Notes: generated from the letters alone by a model not told the origin. A stretch of 64,000 bases of DNA from Rhizomys pruinosus (GCA_009823505.1 VZQC01005922.1:219747-283746), one strand, 5' to 3'; numbered from the stretch's first letter, positions 21,917-33,560 are shown. Numbers and translations are program-made.

Positions 21917-24118
21917 GAAATAAAAACAAAGAAAACAAGACAAAAAAAAATCAATGAATCCAAAACTTGGTTCTTTGAAAGAATAAACAAGATAGACAGA
22001 CCTCTAGCCCAGTTAACCAAAAGAAAGAAGGAACAACTCCAAATCAATACAATCCATGATGAAAAGGGAAATATCACAACAGACAAGGAAAAGATCCAGA
22101 AAATCATACAGGAATACTTCAAAAATATATTTTTGAAGTATATACTCTACCAAGTTTGAAAACCTAGGAGAAATGGATGAATATCTGAAATCCTGGGAAT
22201 CACCAAAGCTCAACCAAGAAGAGATCGACAGCTTAAACCCACCCATAATATATGAAGAAATTGAAGATGTAATGAGAAAACTCCCAACTAAAAAAATCCC
22301 AGGCCCAGAGAGGTTCATGACAGAGTTCTACAAAACATTTCAAAAAGACTTACAACCATTATTACTGAAAAATTTTAGAAGGATACAAACAGAGGCTATT
22401 GTCCCAAATTCCTTCTATGAAGCCAGCATCACTCTATTACCAAAACCAGGCAAAGATACAACCAAAAAGGAGAACTATACACCCACCTCCTTAATGAACA
22501 CAGATGCCAAAATTCTAAACAGGATACTACCAAATCGCATACAGACCCACATCACGAAGATCATCCATCATGACCAAGTTGGATTCATACTAGAGATGCA
22601 GGGCTGGTTCAACATAGGAAAATCAATAAATATCATCAATCATATAAATGGACTGAAAGAAAAAACCACACCATAATCTCAATTGATGCTGAAAAATCCT
22701 TTGACAAAATCCAGCATCCATTTGTGCTTAAAGTCCTAGAGGGAATTGGATTGGAGGGATCATTCCTCAATGTACTCAAAGCCATATACAGAAAACCTAC
22801 AACCAATATCATCCTAAATGGGGAAATGACAGAAACGTTCCCTTTAAAGGTAGGAACTCGGCAAGGCTGCTCCTGTCATGACTCCTCTTCAATATAGGGC
22901 TTTAAACACTTGCCAGGGCAATAAGGTAAGAAAAGGAAATTAAAGGAGTACTAATTGGAAAAGAGGAAGTCAAGCTATCCCTATTTGCTGATGATGTGAC
23001 TGTTTACTTAAGGGATGCTAAAAGCTCCCCGAGAAAACTCCTAGAAACTATTAACAGCTTCAGTAAAGTGGCAGGATACAAAATTAACCCCCCCAAAAAT
23101 TCAGTAGCCTTTCTTTACACCAACAACAAGCAACTGAGGAAAGAATTCAAGGAGACCTTCCTACTCACAATAGCATCAAAAATAGTAAATAAAACCTCGG
23201 AACAGACCTAACCAAAAACACCAAAGATCTCTACAACAAAAATTTTAAACCCTTAAAGAAAGAAATTGAAAAAGACATCAGAAGATGGAAAAATCTCCCA
23301 TGCTCATGGATCGGGAAAATTAACATAGTAAAAATGTCCATTCTACCCAAACTCTTGTATAGATTTAATGCAATCCCAGTTAAAATCCCCAAGAGTTTCT
23401 TCTCCAAGTGCTGGAGAGGTTGTGGGGAAAGGGGTACACTCATCCACGGCTGGTGGGAATGTAAACTCGTACAGCCACTATGCAAAGCAGTGTGGAGAAC
23501 CCTTGGAAGACTTGGAATGAACTTGCCACCTGACCCAGCCATACCATTCCTGGGCATGTACCCACAAGACTCACCCCACCGCAGAGATACATGCACAGCC
23601 ATGTTTATTTCAGCTCTCTTCACCATAGCAAGGAGCTGGAACCAACCCAGATGCCCCTCAACTGACAAGTGGACAGAGAAAATGTGGTACATCTACACAA
23701 TGGAGTTCTATGCAGCAGTAAAGAAAGATGGAATCATGAGTTTGCAGGTAAATGGCTGGAGCTAGAAGATATAATGCTGAGTGAAGTAACACAGTCCCAG
23801 AAAAACAAACAACGAATGGTATCCTTCATCTGTAGATGCTAGTGCCAATTACCTAGTTGTATTTCTTGTGCATGGCCCCTTAAGCTTTTGTCCAAGTAGT
23901 TGTGAGTGATGCATATTGGAAACAACAACAACAGAAAGGACTACATCAAAGAACTGACTGAAATGGTGAACTTCTGCTCAAAACAGTCAACTTCCACATG
24001 GAGAATTTTGAGTAAGACTTAGAAAGAGAAGAAAAGCATGTTTAGCAGAATGCATGAGCTCTGGTGGGGTGGGGGGGTTGGGTGGGGGACACAGGTCTAG
24101 ATTTGATTAGTACCAAAA

Positions 24119-24156
24119 ATATAATAATAATAATAATTATTATTATTATTATTATA
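24119..24156 (+). repeat. (AAT)n(ATT)n tail, self-complementary
   Basis: AATAATAAT units switch to ATTATTATT units, making a hairpin-capable AT palindrome at the 3' tail of the long L1. Confidence 0.9.
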
Positions 24157-25267
24157 ACAATATAAAAAGGTTTTATCAAATTCACCCAAACTGTTTATCA
24201 GTGTCTCTATGCTATTTATTTGGGAAGTAAACTTAAACTTAATTCCTTTAGTTAAATTATCTTACAGGCAAAAGTAAATGTTACAAAGTGATACTGTACA
24301 GCACAGAAAAACACAGATACCATTTGTGTACCTTAACCCCAAATTTATTGTTGGAATTTCAATACAAATTATAAATAAAACAATCAATATTTTATATTCC
24401 CAATTAGTTCAAATGTATTACCATGCCCACCAAAAGCTTCCACCAAATTTAAATAATATACACATTTTTACTAAGTCTTAAAATATCCTATAATATGTAG
24501 ACAAAGTGGGTGAAGTTGAATACCTGCCAAATAAATTTTAACCAAATATATACTTTGTTCTTTAAAACTACATGACTAGACTATGACTTCAGAGAAATAA
24601 AGTCCATTAACTTATAAGGTTTGTTTTGTATTTTTGTATAAATTTCTACTGAAATACCTATCTATATGAATTTATGTTATTTTTAAATATACCATTTTAA
24701 ACTGCAAACCCTACAGAGTGGATTTTAATAACCATCTTCCTCTAAGCTTTTGGAGATGCCTTCTCCAAGCTTGACATGAAAACCTGCTTTAAATATTTTT
24801 CAATATCTAGCTCTCGATAAAATTTTCTTTTACAGTTCTTATGCCCATTAGTTAATTAAAGACTGGCTGTAAATGCCCCATGAGAAATTGTTACCATAGC
24901 ATTTGGTTATTTTGTAATTAAGGAATAATTCCATTACCATCTTGTTTCTTTTTTGTTGTTCTTTTTTTGTGGGAGCTTCTAGGAAGCTTCATTTGTCACA
25001 AGCAGGTACAAAGTGGTCTTGCTAAGGGAAGGGGAACACACTGCCCACTTTGACACTGTGGGGAACTGACCCCTCGGTGCAGAGGTCAGTTGGTTACTTC
25101 TGTAACCTGACCTGAGTGGCACTTCCAACTCAGGTCCTTAGCCTGGGACAACAAGACATGTTTCTAACTCTTGGCCATGACTATTCACCTGCCCAGAGAC
25201 TGCTGAATGCTGGACAGGAATTTCAGGCTGATGGCTGTAAGCCTATCTTCAGCCTATGTCCACTCAC

Positions 25268-25415
25268 AACACCAGCTACCCAGATTAGTGGTCTGCACTT
25301 TTCCCAACCCACTGGACAATCAATTGAAATGCAGGCCTGAACACCAACTACCCAGATTGGTACTCCACACTGGAACCCTTTTCCAACCCACTGGCCATCT
25401 GAATGAAGTGCAGGC
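25268..25415 (+). repeat. Imperfect tandem repeat, about 72-bp unit
   Basis: Two adjacent units each run AACACCAGCTACCCAGATT, CCAACCCACTGG and AATGCAGGC(C/T)TG; unit starts 25268 and 25340. Confidence 0.75.
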
Positions 25416-25605
25416 TTGATTTGGCCTGTATGCACACAATAATTTAAAAAAATAGCATCCAGGAATTCCATAATGATGTTAATGGGAATTAACAATTTTT
25501 TTAATTTTTTTTATTTTTTTATTCCCGAAGACTGAAAAATTTACTAACAGTTTAATACTATGAAAACCTAGTTGTATCTTTGTTTAAGATGTTGAAAGGG
25601 TGTAA

Positions 25606-25620
25606 CCAGTAGGTGGCAGT
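25606..25620 (+). promoter_or_regulatory. Candidate CTCF binding site
   Basis: CCAGTAGGTGGCAGT matches the CTCF core (CCA-nn-AG-G/A-G/T-GGC-A/G). A match in 64 kb by chance is possible; occupancy cannot be judged from sequence. Confidence 0.5.
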
Positions 25621-26261
25621 GTAGATGCATTAAGATGTTTAATGAATTTTTATTATTTTTAATAGATAACCCATAGCCTTTGTCGAAATTGAATTATGTG
25701 TTGGTTGTTTAATTTAAATCTGTGTCTTGAGAAGGAAGGGCCAAGTTCCAACTCAGAGGCAATGTTTTTACTGGTTTTATAGCTGTTAACATTAAAATAT
25801 ACTTAGAACACAAGTACACACATCCATACACACATGTGCATGCACATATACACACATAAATACACACATAATAAAGGTTTGTTAGGTTGAACTGCAAGAG
25901 AGGAAAGCCACATTATTGTTTGATGTTCAATGAGAAACATGAAATTTTTATAATTTGTCATAGGGCTATTTTTACATAATTAGAATAAATGTCCTAGTAA
26001 CACACAAAACAGCTGAGATCCATATGCCACATCTTAGGCCCATTCCCACCCACTTGCCTTCAATAAACTATCCTAAAGTCTACTCCTATTCTTTTCCTAT
26101 CCTGTCCCTCTTGGTTAACTATCCCTAGGCTGTCCCTAGGTTAAGTCTAACTGTCCCTATCCTATTTACAAATCCAAACATTGAGGAGGGTGCCCAAAAG
26201 TAGACAGGTCAAAGATGTTTGTAATCTTGACTGATTTATCTTGTCTTATTATTAAGGACTT

Positions 26262-26580
26262 TGGAATAATAATAATTATCCATAATTACAACAACAGTCA
26301 CAATAATTTTAACCATTATTAATTATATCAATTATCAATAATTATTAACCATTACTAGTCACAATCATCATCATTAATAATTATTATGAATAACAATTTT
26401 TAATAATAGCCAACAACAATGAAGAATTTATTATTAAACTGAATTATTATCAATTATGATTAGCAATTAAATTCAATAACAATAATTATACCTATTAATA
26501 ACAATTATCAACAATAATCAACAACAATTTGTCATTAAACTGAATATTATGCATACTATTATCCCAATTAAAAATTGTTA
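26262..26580. repeat. Degenerate (AAT/ATT)-rich tract
   Basis: About 320 bp composed almost wholly of AAT, ATT, AAC and ATC triplets, with an internal duplicate around TTATTAAACTGAATTATTA and ATTAAACTGAATATTATG. Probably an old expanded trinucleotide tract. Confidence 0.8.
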
Positions 26581-27609
26581 ACATTAAGGGGTATAAAACA
26601 AACATTCTTTATGAGTTGAATCTCTATTTACAGTTGGCTCCTAATTAAATTTAAGCCTCTAGGATTATAATGAATTAAAAGCAGGAACTTGCATTCACTC
26701 ACACACATACACAGTTTGAAAATGGGCTTAGAGAAACATAAAACAGTTTTTTTCAAAAAAATTAAATTGAACCAAAATATTAATTCATGTTGTTAAAAAG
26801 GCTTTTACTAATAGTTCCTTTAAAAAAAAATTCATCAGAACAAGTTTCTTTTGTTAAAACTCTAGGGCCTGGAAACTCTCCTAGAAATTCATCTATTTTG
26901 TCTCCAAAATGCTAAAATTAAAAGACTGTTACTTTAAGTCAAAATTTAAAGAGAATAATTTAGATAAATTGTTACTAAGACACCATGTGCTCAGTTTCAC
27001 AGCTGGTATGCACACAGCAGGCAGGCTGGTGGTGCCAGAGCCCAAACCAAGTGTAATCAGGAATTCTGTGGGAAAAAATCTTTAAGGTGAAACACATTTA
27101 AAAAGATAAAATTAAATCAACCAAGTAATTTTAATTGTGCACATATTTTCACTCAAAAGGTATCTAGGGTACCTGGGGGTTAATTAAAAATATTACATTT
27201 TAAGTTAAGCATGCTGAAATGGATTTGAATTACTTAAGTGATACAGCTAGCTGAACTCCAATTTTGCATCCACAAATAGCTGGCAGGTTTAGTTAGGAAG
27301 AGTTAAATTTAGAAATAGTTACCAAAAAACCGACAAGCAGACAAGAGAGCAATACACTTTTATCTAAAAACAGATTTTGTACACAAAATTTAAGAGAAAG
27401 GTATTAAGTGGCCATGGCTTAAAAATTCTCTGGAAAAAAAAAAACTGCTCTTGGTAGGGTGGTTCCCCATGAAAGGCATTAATTTGCATCAGAAAGAAGT
27501 GGGCTCCAGCCTTGGCTAGAATGTAAGCACCCAAGGCTATATACTTCCCTCTTAGGACTGCTTTTAGAGTATCCCATAGGTTTTGCAAAAAAAAAAAAAA
27601 AAAAAAAAA

Positions 27610-28904
27610 ATCAATGAATCCAAAAGGCAGTTCTTTGAAATACAGACCTCTAGCCCAGTTAACCAAAAGAAAGAGCAAGTGGAAAACAATAGAATTCATG
27701 ATGAAAGGGGAAATATCACATCAGACAATGAAAAGATCCAGACAATCATATGAGAATATTTCAAAAACCCATACTCTACTAAATCTGAAAACCTGAGAGA
27801 AATGGATGAATATCTAAAATCCTGAGAATCACCAAAGCTTAACCAAGAAGAGATTGCCAGCTTAAACAGAGCATAATATATGAAGAAATTGACAATGTAA
27901 TAAGAAAACTCCCAACTAAAAAACAAGCCCATGCCGGGTGTGGTGGCACATGCCTTTAATCCTAGCACTTGGGAGGCAGAGGCAGGCAGATCTTTATGAG
28001 TTCAAGGCCAGCCTAGTCTACAGAGTGAGTTCCAGGACAGCTGGGGCTACAAGGAGACTCTGTCTCGAAAAGACCAAAAAAAAAAAAAAAGCCCAGGCCC
28101 AGATGGTTTCACAGCAGAATTCTATAAAACATTTAAAGAGGACTTACAACCATTATTACTCAAATTGTTCAGAAGGATACAAGCAGAGGGAGATCTCCAA
28201 AATTCCTTCTATGAAGCCAGCATCACTATAATACCAAAACCAGGCAAAGATATAACCAAAAAAGAGAAGTATAGACCCATCTCATTAATGAACACAGATG
28301 CAAAAATTTTCAACAAAATACTTGCAAATGCATACAGAAAAGCATCAAAAATATCATCCATTATGACCAAGTTGGATACATACCAGAAATGGAGGAATGG
28401 TTCAACATATGAAAATCAGTAAATATCATAAAACATAAATTTTCTGAAAGACAAAAAACTCATGATCATCTCAATTGACACAGAAAAAGCCTTTGACAAA
28501 ATCCAGCATCCCTTCATGCTTAAAGTCCTAGAGGGAACTGGACTGGAGGGATCATTCCTCAATGTAACCAAAGCCATATACAGGAAACCCACAGACAACA
28601 TCATCCTAAATGGAGAAAAGTTAGAAGGATTCCCCTTAGAGGTAGGAACTCCACAAGGCTGCTCTCTATCTCCACTCCTCTTCAATATAGTGCTTGAAAC
28701 ACTTGCTAGGGCAATAAAGCAAGAAAGGGAAATTAAAGGAGTATTAATTGGAAAAAAGGAAGTAAAGCTATCCCTTTTTGCTGATGATATGATTGTTTAC
28801 CTAAGGGATGCTAAAAACTCCAACAGAAAACTCCTAGAAATGATTAAGAGTTTCAGTAAAATGGCGGAATACAAAATTAACCTAGAAAAATCAGTAGCCT
28901 TCCT
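27610..28904 (+). pseudogene. L1 ORF2 reverse-transcriptase fragment
   Basis: This is the fingers/palm part of the L1 reverse transcriptase. [14 protein letters not shown] segment lies near 28100, [20 protein letters not shown] near 28230, then an open stretch 28462-28911 with [33 protein letters not shown] and the catalytic FADDM at 28777-28791. The aspartate pair is intact, but a B1 (27931-28090) and stops upstream, and loss of everything after SVAFLF, leave it dead. Confidence 0.9.
27931..28090 (+). mobile_element. B1 SINE
   Basis: Full-length: GCCGGGTGTGGTGGCACATG start to CTGTCTCGAAAAGACC and poly(A). Flanked by AAGCCCA on both sides within L1 ORF2. Confidence 0.96.
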
Positions 28905-28905
28905 T

Positions 28906-29183
28906 TTTTAAAATTTATTTTGGCTGACATATACAAATATAACTTTGTACATATTTATAGGCTCACATGATGTTTCATGCATATATACATCGTTTAAAAC
29001 TTAAAAGTGCTGAACATTATCTAGGTCATTAAGCATGTATAATTTCTTTGTGGTTAAAAATCCCACAGCTCTGAACAAAATTATACAGTTCTTTCTTTGA
29101 AGCTTTTGATGTGCATGTACTATCACATCTATATTTATCCTAATGTAAAATCGTACACCAAAGCATCATGCTGTATGTAACCA
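28906..29183 (-). mobile_element. Ancient L1 (L1M-like) 3'UTR fragment
   Basis: 'tttattttggctgacatata', 'ttgtacatatttatagg' and 'tcacatgatgtttcatgcat' match the antisense 3'UTR of old mammalian L1s. Its position between two young L1 pieces implies deletion or separate insertion next to it. Confidence 0.55.
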
Positions 29184-29608
29184 TCTACACAATGGAGTTC
29201 TGTGAAGCAGTAAAAAAAGATGGCATCATGAACTTTGCAGGTAAATGAACAGAATTAGAAGATATTGTGTTAAGTGAAGTAACACAGTCCCAGATAAACA
29301 ATGAATGGTACCCCTCATCTGTGCATGCTAGTACCAAGTCCCTAGTTGTAAGGCAAACTGAGCAACATTAATCTTATATTCCTCATGATCTGAAAGCAAC
29401 TGTGCTCTTATATTGTGAATCCTTTAATAGATTCTAGAATTAACCTACCATTTATTTTCAGACTTTGGAATTTTGGTATATATGTGGAGGGTATATATGC
29501 ATATTATAGAGTAATAGAAAATCAAAATATAAAAACGTTAATCCTGAAATAGGATTTGGAAATAACATACTGTTTGTTTTCAGACAACATAATTTTAGTA
29601 TAGGTGAG

Positions 29609-29694
<86 letters not shown>

Positions 29695-29985
29695 AAATGC
29701 ATACATTGAAGCAATACAAGTTGGAGGGAACAAGAACAACAAAAGAACTGGGGAAAAAAAGACTGAAACAGTGAAGTTCTCCCAAAAACAATAATCCTAT
29801 ACTTTGAAAAAAAACTCTGGAAAGATTCAGAAAAAGATGCAAGACATGTTTGGCAGAATGCCTGAACATGAACTCAGGTGGGGTGGGGGACATGGAAAGG
29901 GGATGAGTCTAAATTGGATTGAAAAATGATGTATGATGTATGAAAAAGTTTAATAACAATAAAAATAATATACAATAAAATAAAT
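29184..29985 (+). mobile_element. 5'-truncated L1 3' end
   Basis: Sense ORF2 C-terminus (IYTMEF.EAVKKDGIMNFAG-like), then a 3'UTR with GGGGTGGGGG and 'gatgtatgatgtatg' and an A-rich tail. A large (AT)n tract lies inside the 3'UTR. Confidence 0.8.
29610..29692 (+). repeat. (AT)n microsatellite
   Basis: About 41 perfect AT dinucleotides within an L1 3'UTR. Confidence 0.98.
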
Positions 29986-31415
29986 TCTTGATACATGGAA
30001 TGAAATGACGACCAAAATTCAAAAATAATAGATTCTTGTAAGAAAATCTTCATAAAAGTGAAATTTAATGTGACAGCATAAATTTTAAAATTATTCAATC
30101 TAAAAAAAAAATAAAAAAGAATTGGTATGGATGTTAAGTATGGTCATTATCCATCCAGAAAGGCTAAGTTACAACAGACTGATACTTTTAATTACTGTAT
30201 AATATTTTAGATAAGATTTGGACAAAAGCCCAAGTAGCCTTGCATAACACTGACTGGGAGAGAGATTTAACACCATAGATTGAGCAGGCATAGCCCATAA
30301 GAGAGAATTAAATAATTTCATGCCTATCTTAAATGCAAACTGTTTACTATAATTTACTACAAACAGGAAGTCTCTTTCTTTCCCAGACCCCCATATCCTG
30401 ATTTATAGTTCTCCCAGAAAGGCAGGAGTTGTATCACATACTGGTAGACAGGAAATAAGCTGATAGGGATCACCAAGCCCATCAAAACTGTCTCCTTCTA
30501 GACTGCATCCAGCTGGTTCAGGGAGGTAGAGCCTAGCTTTTTTTGAACCAAATTATTTTGTTAGGTCAAAAGATATATCAAAAGTAACACTTGCATGATA
30601 CAGAGAACTATAAAGTACATCTTTCAATAGCCAGAGGTAACCCACTCCTTCTCTATGTTCATTTAATCCAAATCCAGTACAAACCAGAAGTGGACTGAAA
30701 AATTAACAACAGCTCTCTTATTTAGGCCATTAGTAAACTTACTTAAGTGTTTATACCAATTTTATCCTGGAAATATTTAGCCAATTTAATTCAATACAGG
30801 TATCATATACTTTTACTAAACCTTGAAGTGCCATGTGATGTGTAAATAAAGCTTGGACAAAAACTGAACCCTCTTAAATAAACTTTGATTAGATATAAAC
30901 AGAGTGACCCTTAGTTGTGAAGATTTACTAAGTAATTAATATTTATTCCCATGTAATGAGACAAGACAGTTATCTCAAATACAGTAGTATAAATTGTGAG
31001 ATGTCCTTACAAGCCTGGGAGCAGGTTTTGAATGACCAATTTTCTTTGAATGCTTAGAAATGTTTTATGTAGGCTTAGCAAATGTATAACGTATCAAAAC
31101 ACGTAAATGAATTGCACCCTGGAATTTGACAATCTTAGCAATTTGATATTAAGTAAATTAGTATTCATTTTTATAATTATTCCCTTACCATTGAGCATGA
31201 GTCCATACATTTAAGCAGTCTCAATAAATACTGTGGTTAGACACAATGTCATAACAAACTAGTTTCAAAACCAAATCTTTAAGAGTATTTTCAGAAATGT
31301 AGTAAATATCCTTAACTGGATTTCCGGCTTAATAAGAGATAGAAAATGAGATGGGCCAGATAAACTCCATTTTGCTCATAAATCATTATTTCTTACCTTA
31401 ACCTAAACTTTGGCT
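29986..31415 (-). mobile_element. Probable ERV-like internal sequence, decayed
   Basis: AT-rich sequence; 30790-30910 resembles 24440-24560, which follows the ERV-like element after the long L1. No coding signature recognised. Family and extent uncertain. Confidence 0.35.
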
Positions 31416-31416
31416 G

Positions 31417-31475
31417 TGCTGGGATTGAAAGCATACTAGGATTAAAGGCATGACCCACCACACTTGGCTGGGGAC
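31417..31475 (-). mobile_element. B1 SINE fragment
   Basis: 'gtgctgggattgaaagcat' and 'ggattaaaggcatgacccac', the complement of a B1 5' end, partly duplicated. Confidence 0.7.
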
Positions 31476-32116
31476 CTTCCAGGAGTAGCCTCCAGCCACA
31501 GGATCCAGACTTAGGTATGGTGAGATTAGCTAACTTTTGCTTTTTTAAAGTGCTTGACATGCCAATGAAATACCTCTGCTAGTTCTTAATCCAAAAGGAG
31601 AATATTAAAATCCAGTTTCAACAAGAAAAGATTTGGGCTAGAGGTCTCCACACCCTTCTGTTTTTTTTGTGATTGGCAAAACTGAGCTCCTACTAGTGAT
31701 GTGCACATGGAGGAGGTGAGCACCCTGGGGCACACAGGTACAGCACTGCTTAGCCAGCCTGGGCATGGACAATCAAACTGTATCTCCACAGACTGATAAT
31801 TGGATTTTTGGATCAATGACCCAATTCAGTCATTCAGAGAGTTAAAAAGCACAAACATATCACAACACTGGCAAAATCAGGACTATGATAGCATATGAAC
31901 TAAATACCAACAAATATCATGATAAAAAATATCTAAGAGTTCTGAGACTGTAGGGTCTAATTGAATCCAAGTTCAGCACTGTGATTTTATGGTGGAAATG
32001 GAGTTATGAACAGATTGAGGCTTATCTAATTGCTCCAGGTCCTGGCTGGAACACAGACTTCTCAACCTAGTGACCCAAGGATCATATGGCTCATAATGAC
32101 AGAATCAGTGCTAACC
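31476..32116. other. No recognised feature
   Basis: Mixed-composition sequence. A 76-codon minus-strand frame (31586-31816) has no recognisable motif and I do not call it a gene. Confidence 0.35.
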
Positions 32117-32208
32117 TGCCTGTGAGTTTAAGGCCAGCCTGGTCTACATAACAAGTTCCAGGACAGCTGGATCTACAGGGAGACCCTATCTCAAAAAGAC
32201 CAAAAACA
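32117..32208 (+). mobile_element. B1 SINE, 5'-truncated
   Basis: GTGAGTTTAAGGCCAGCCTG to CTATCTCAAAAAGACC. Confidence 0.9.
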
Positions 32209-33190
32209 AATTATATGTAGGTGTAAAAATATTCATTGTGTGAGTGACTTCACCCTGGTTTTCATCTGAAAAAGGAAGGAGTTGGAAAACCAAGGATTTT
32301 CCTGGCTTTAGCCGAATAAGATTGGCCAACTTAGAACTATTCCATGTATCTTAATCAAGTTATGTTGAACCAGTGCCCTACTCTAGCTGCTGCCAGGAAT
32401 TAGATGTATTCATGGAAAGGAATGAGCAGGAACAGAACACAGTGGAACACATTTTCTGTGCTCTTGGCTTTGCTAGCTGAGGTGTGGACTCCCAGATGTA
32501 CTACAGCTTTAGCCTTTATGGAAACAAAGAACTGGATTTCTCCCTGCCCATCTCTCACTGGCCCTGTGGTCATCTGTTCATTGAGCCCACCTGCCACATG
32601 GGGGGTATGTGGGAACAGACAGGAACATGACTACAACCACCAGAGAACCAGACTCCTCTGGGACCCAGATTTGCAGGTAGGGGGTTGACTAGGAAATGTT
32701 GTCAGGGGCAGTGCCCATGAGGATAGAGAGGTAGTGACATCCACAGAGGAAAAGACTGGACCTTAATGCAGTCCTCCAAAGACCACAGCAGATCCCAAGG
32801 GAAGTTTGGATTGTGGGGTCACTCTTCATAGTTGCTGTCCTTTGGCCCTTATTACTGTTTCTAACCCCTCAACGTCAACCACATGCTTAATGGATGCTGG
32901 CTGTTCCACCCTCCTCTGCCCCAAAAGAATGGGGTAGAGAGAGGCAGATGACAGTCATTGGGCAGCAGCACAGTGCTGAAGGAAGTCATGCCTCAGGGGG
33001 TGCTCCATAGTGTCTGTGACAATGTACTATGTTATCCAACCAATTAAGATGCTTTACACCAGTCCAAGGTGAAGACAAATTATAAGTTCACAGGAACAGT
33101 ACTCATATTCATAATAAATTTTATAGTTCTATAAAGAAATGATAAAAGTTTGAAGTGGAGTTGTAAAACATTTGACTCAACCTGTTCAAT
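32209..33190. other. No recognised feature
   Basis: About 1 kb of non-repetitive-looking sequence with a 94-codon plus frame (32404-32688) lacking any known motif. Treated as intergenic. Confidence 0.35.
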
Positions 33191-33356
33191 TTACAAATGG
33201 GAAAACTGCTGATGAAGTGAAGAGGCGTGTCCAGGTTGGCAGACCTACTGCGGATCCTCCAGTGGAACCTGGTTTACAAATGGGAAAACTGCTGACGAAG
33301 TGAAGAGGCGTGTCCAGGTTGGCAGACCTACTGCGGATCCTCCAGTGGAACCTGGT
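33191..33356 (+). repeat. Recent 83-bp tandem duplication (MIR-like unit)
   Basis: Two units, 33191-33273 and 33274-33356, differ at one noticed position (GATGAAG/GACGAAG). The unit start 'ttacaaatgggaaaactg..gaagtgaagagg' resembles the core of the old MIR SINE. Confidence 0.85.
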
Positions 33357-33411
33357 TTCCTGATTCTCAGTTCAAGCTTGATTTTCTTCTTTAGAAGATT
33401 GCTCCCATTGA

Positions 33412-33412
<1 letters not shown>

Positions 33413-33460
<48 letters not shown>

Positions 33461-33462
33461 TG
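33413..33462 (+). repeat. (GT)n microsatellite
   Basis: About 20 GT units with one TATG break. Confidence 0.97.
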
Positions 33463-33560
33463 TTCCTGTGGGAGTGGCTGCATGTGTGTGCAGGTGCACT
33501 TTTGCACATGAATGAGCACGCATGTGGTTAGAGGATAACCTCTGGTGTTATTTCTCAGAT
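33463..33560 (-). mobile_element. B3/B4-like SINE fragment
   Basis: 'catgtgtgtgcaggtgcac' and 'agaggataacctctggtgtt' resemble the antisense 3' half of B3/B4 SINEs. Confidence 0.5.

Larger units (their letters stand above)
19328..23842 (+). pseudogene. L1 ORF2, heavily interrupted
   Basis: ORF2 carries endonuclease, reverse transcriptase and a C-terminal Cys/His zone. The endonuclease start (MDNKTKGSNTNLSVITLNIN) is open for 116 codons. The reverse transcriptase is recognisable at 22173-22676 (KKIPGPERF.., [16 protein letters not shown]) and 22990-23211, with the FADD catalytic region altered to a [12 protein letters not shown] form. Interruptions: B1, a 1.3 kb chimeric insert, stops, and an in-frame loss of about 290 residues at 23404 joining KIPKSFF to CWRGCGERG. 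No functional protein is possible. Confidence 0.88.
17238..24170 (+). mobile_element. Long L1 (5'UTR monomers to 3' tail), nested in the ERV
   Basis: The order is promoter monomers, ORF1, ORF2, 3'UTR, A/T-rich tail. Similar flanks TTTTCATCAAATTCA (17223-17237) and TTTTATCAAATTCA (24171-24184) read as a slightly diverged target-site duplication, so this L1 landed in the ERV-like element, which resumes at 24171. Later insertions: B2 (18125-18344), B1 (20082-20248) and a 1.3 kb chimera (20620-21916). About 0.87 kb of ORF2 is missing at 23404. Confidence 0.9.
24171..27519 (-). mobile_element. Probable continuation of ERV-like element, AT-rich
   Basis: Resumes directly after the long L1's target-site duplication. 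24830-24960 is homologous to 16620-16810, and 24440-24560 to 30790-30910, so several pieces of one family lie here, most likely antisense. No frame over 100 codons carries a domain I know. Beyond about 25500 the assignment is only by position: the sequence becomes AT-rich with no recognised repeat except the AAT-rich tract at 26262-26580. Confidence 0.4.
27520..28904 (+). mobile_element. L1 fragment with 5' inversion
   Basis: 27520-27586 is antisense ORF2 (complement of 'agggaagtatatagccttgg'), an A-run follows, then 27610 onward is sense ORF2 starting about 180 bp further downstream in the element. Inverted upstream segment followed by the sense segment is the twin-priming pattern. The sense part runs into the reverse transcriptase and breaks off at 28904. 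Confidence 0.88.
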
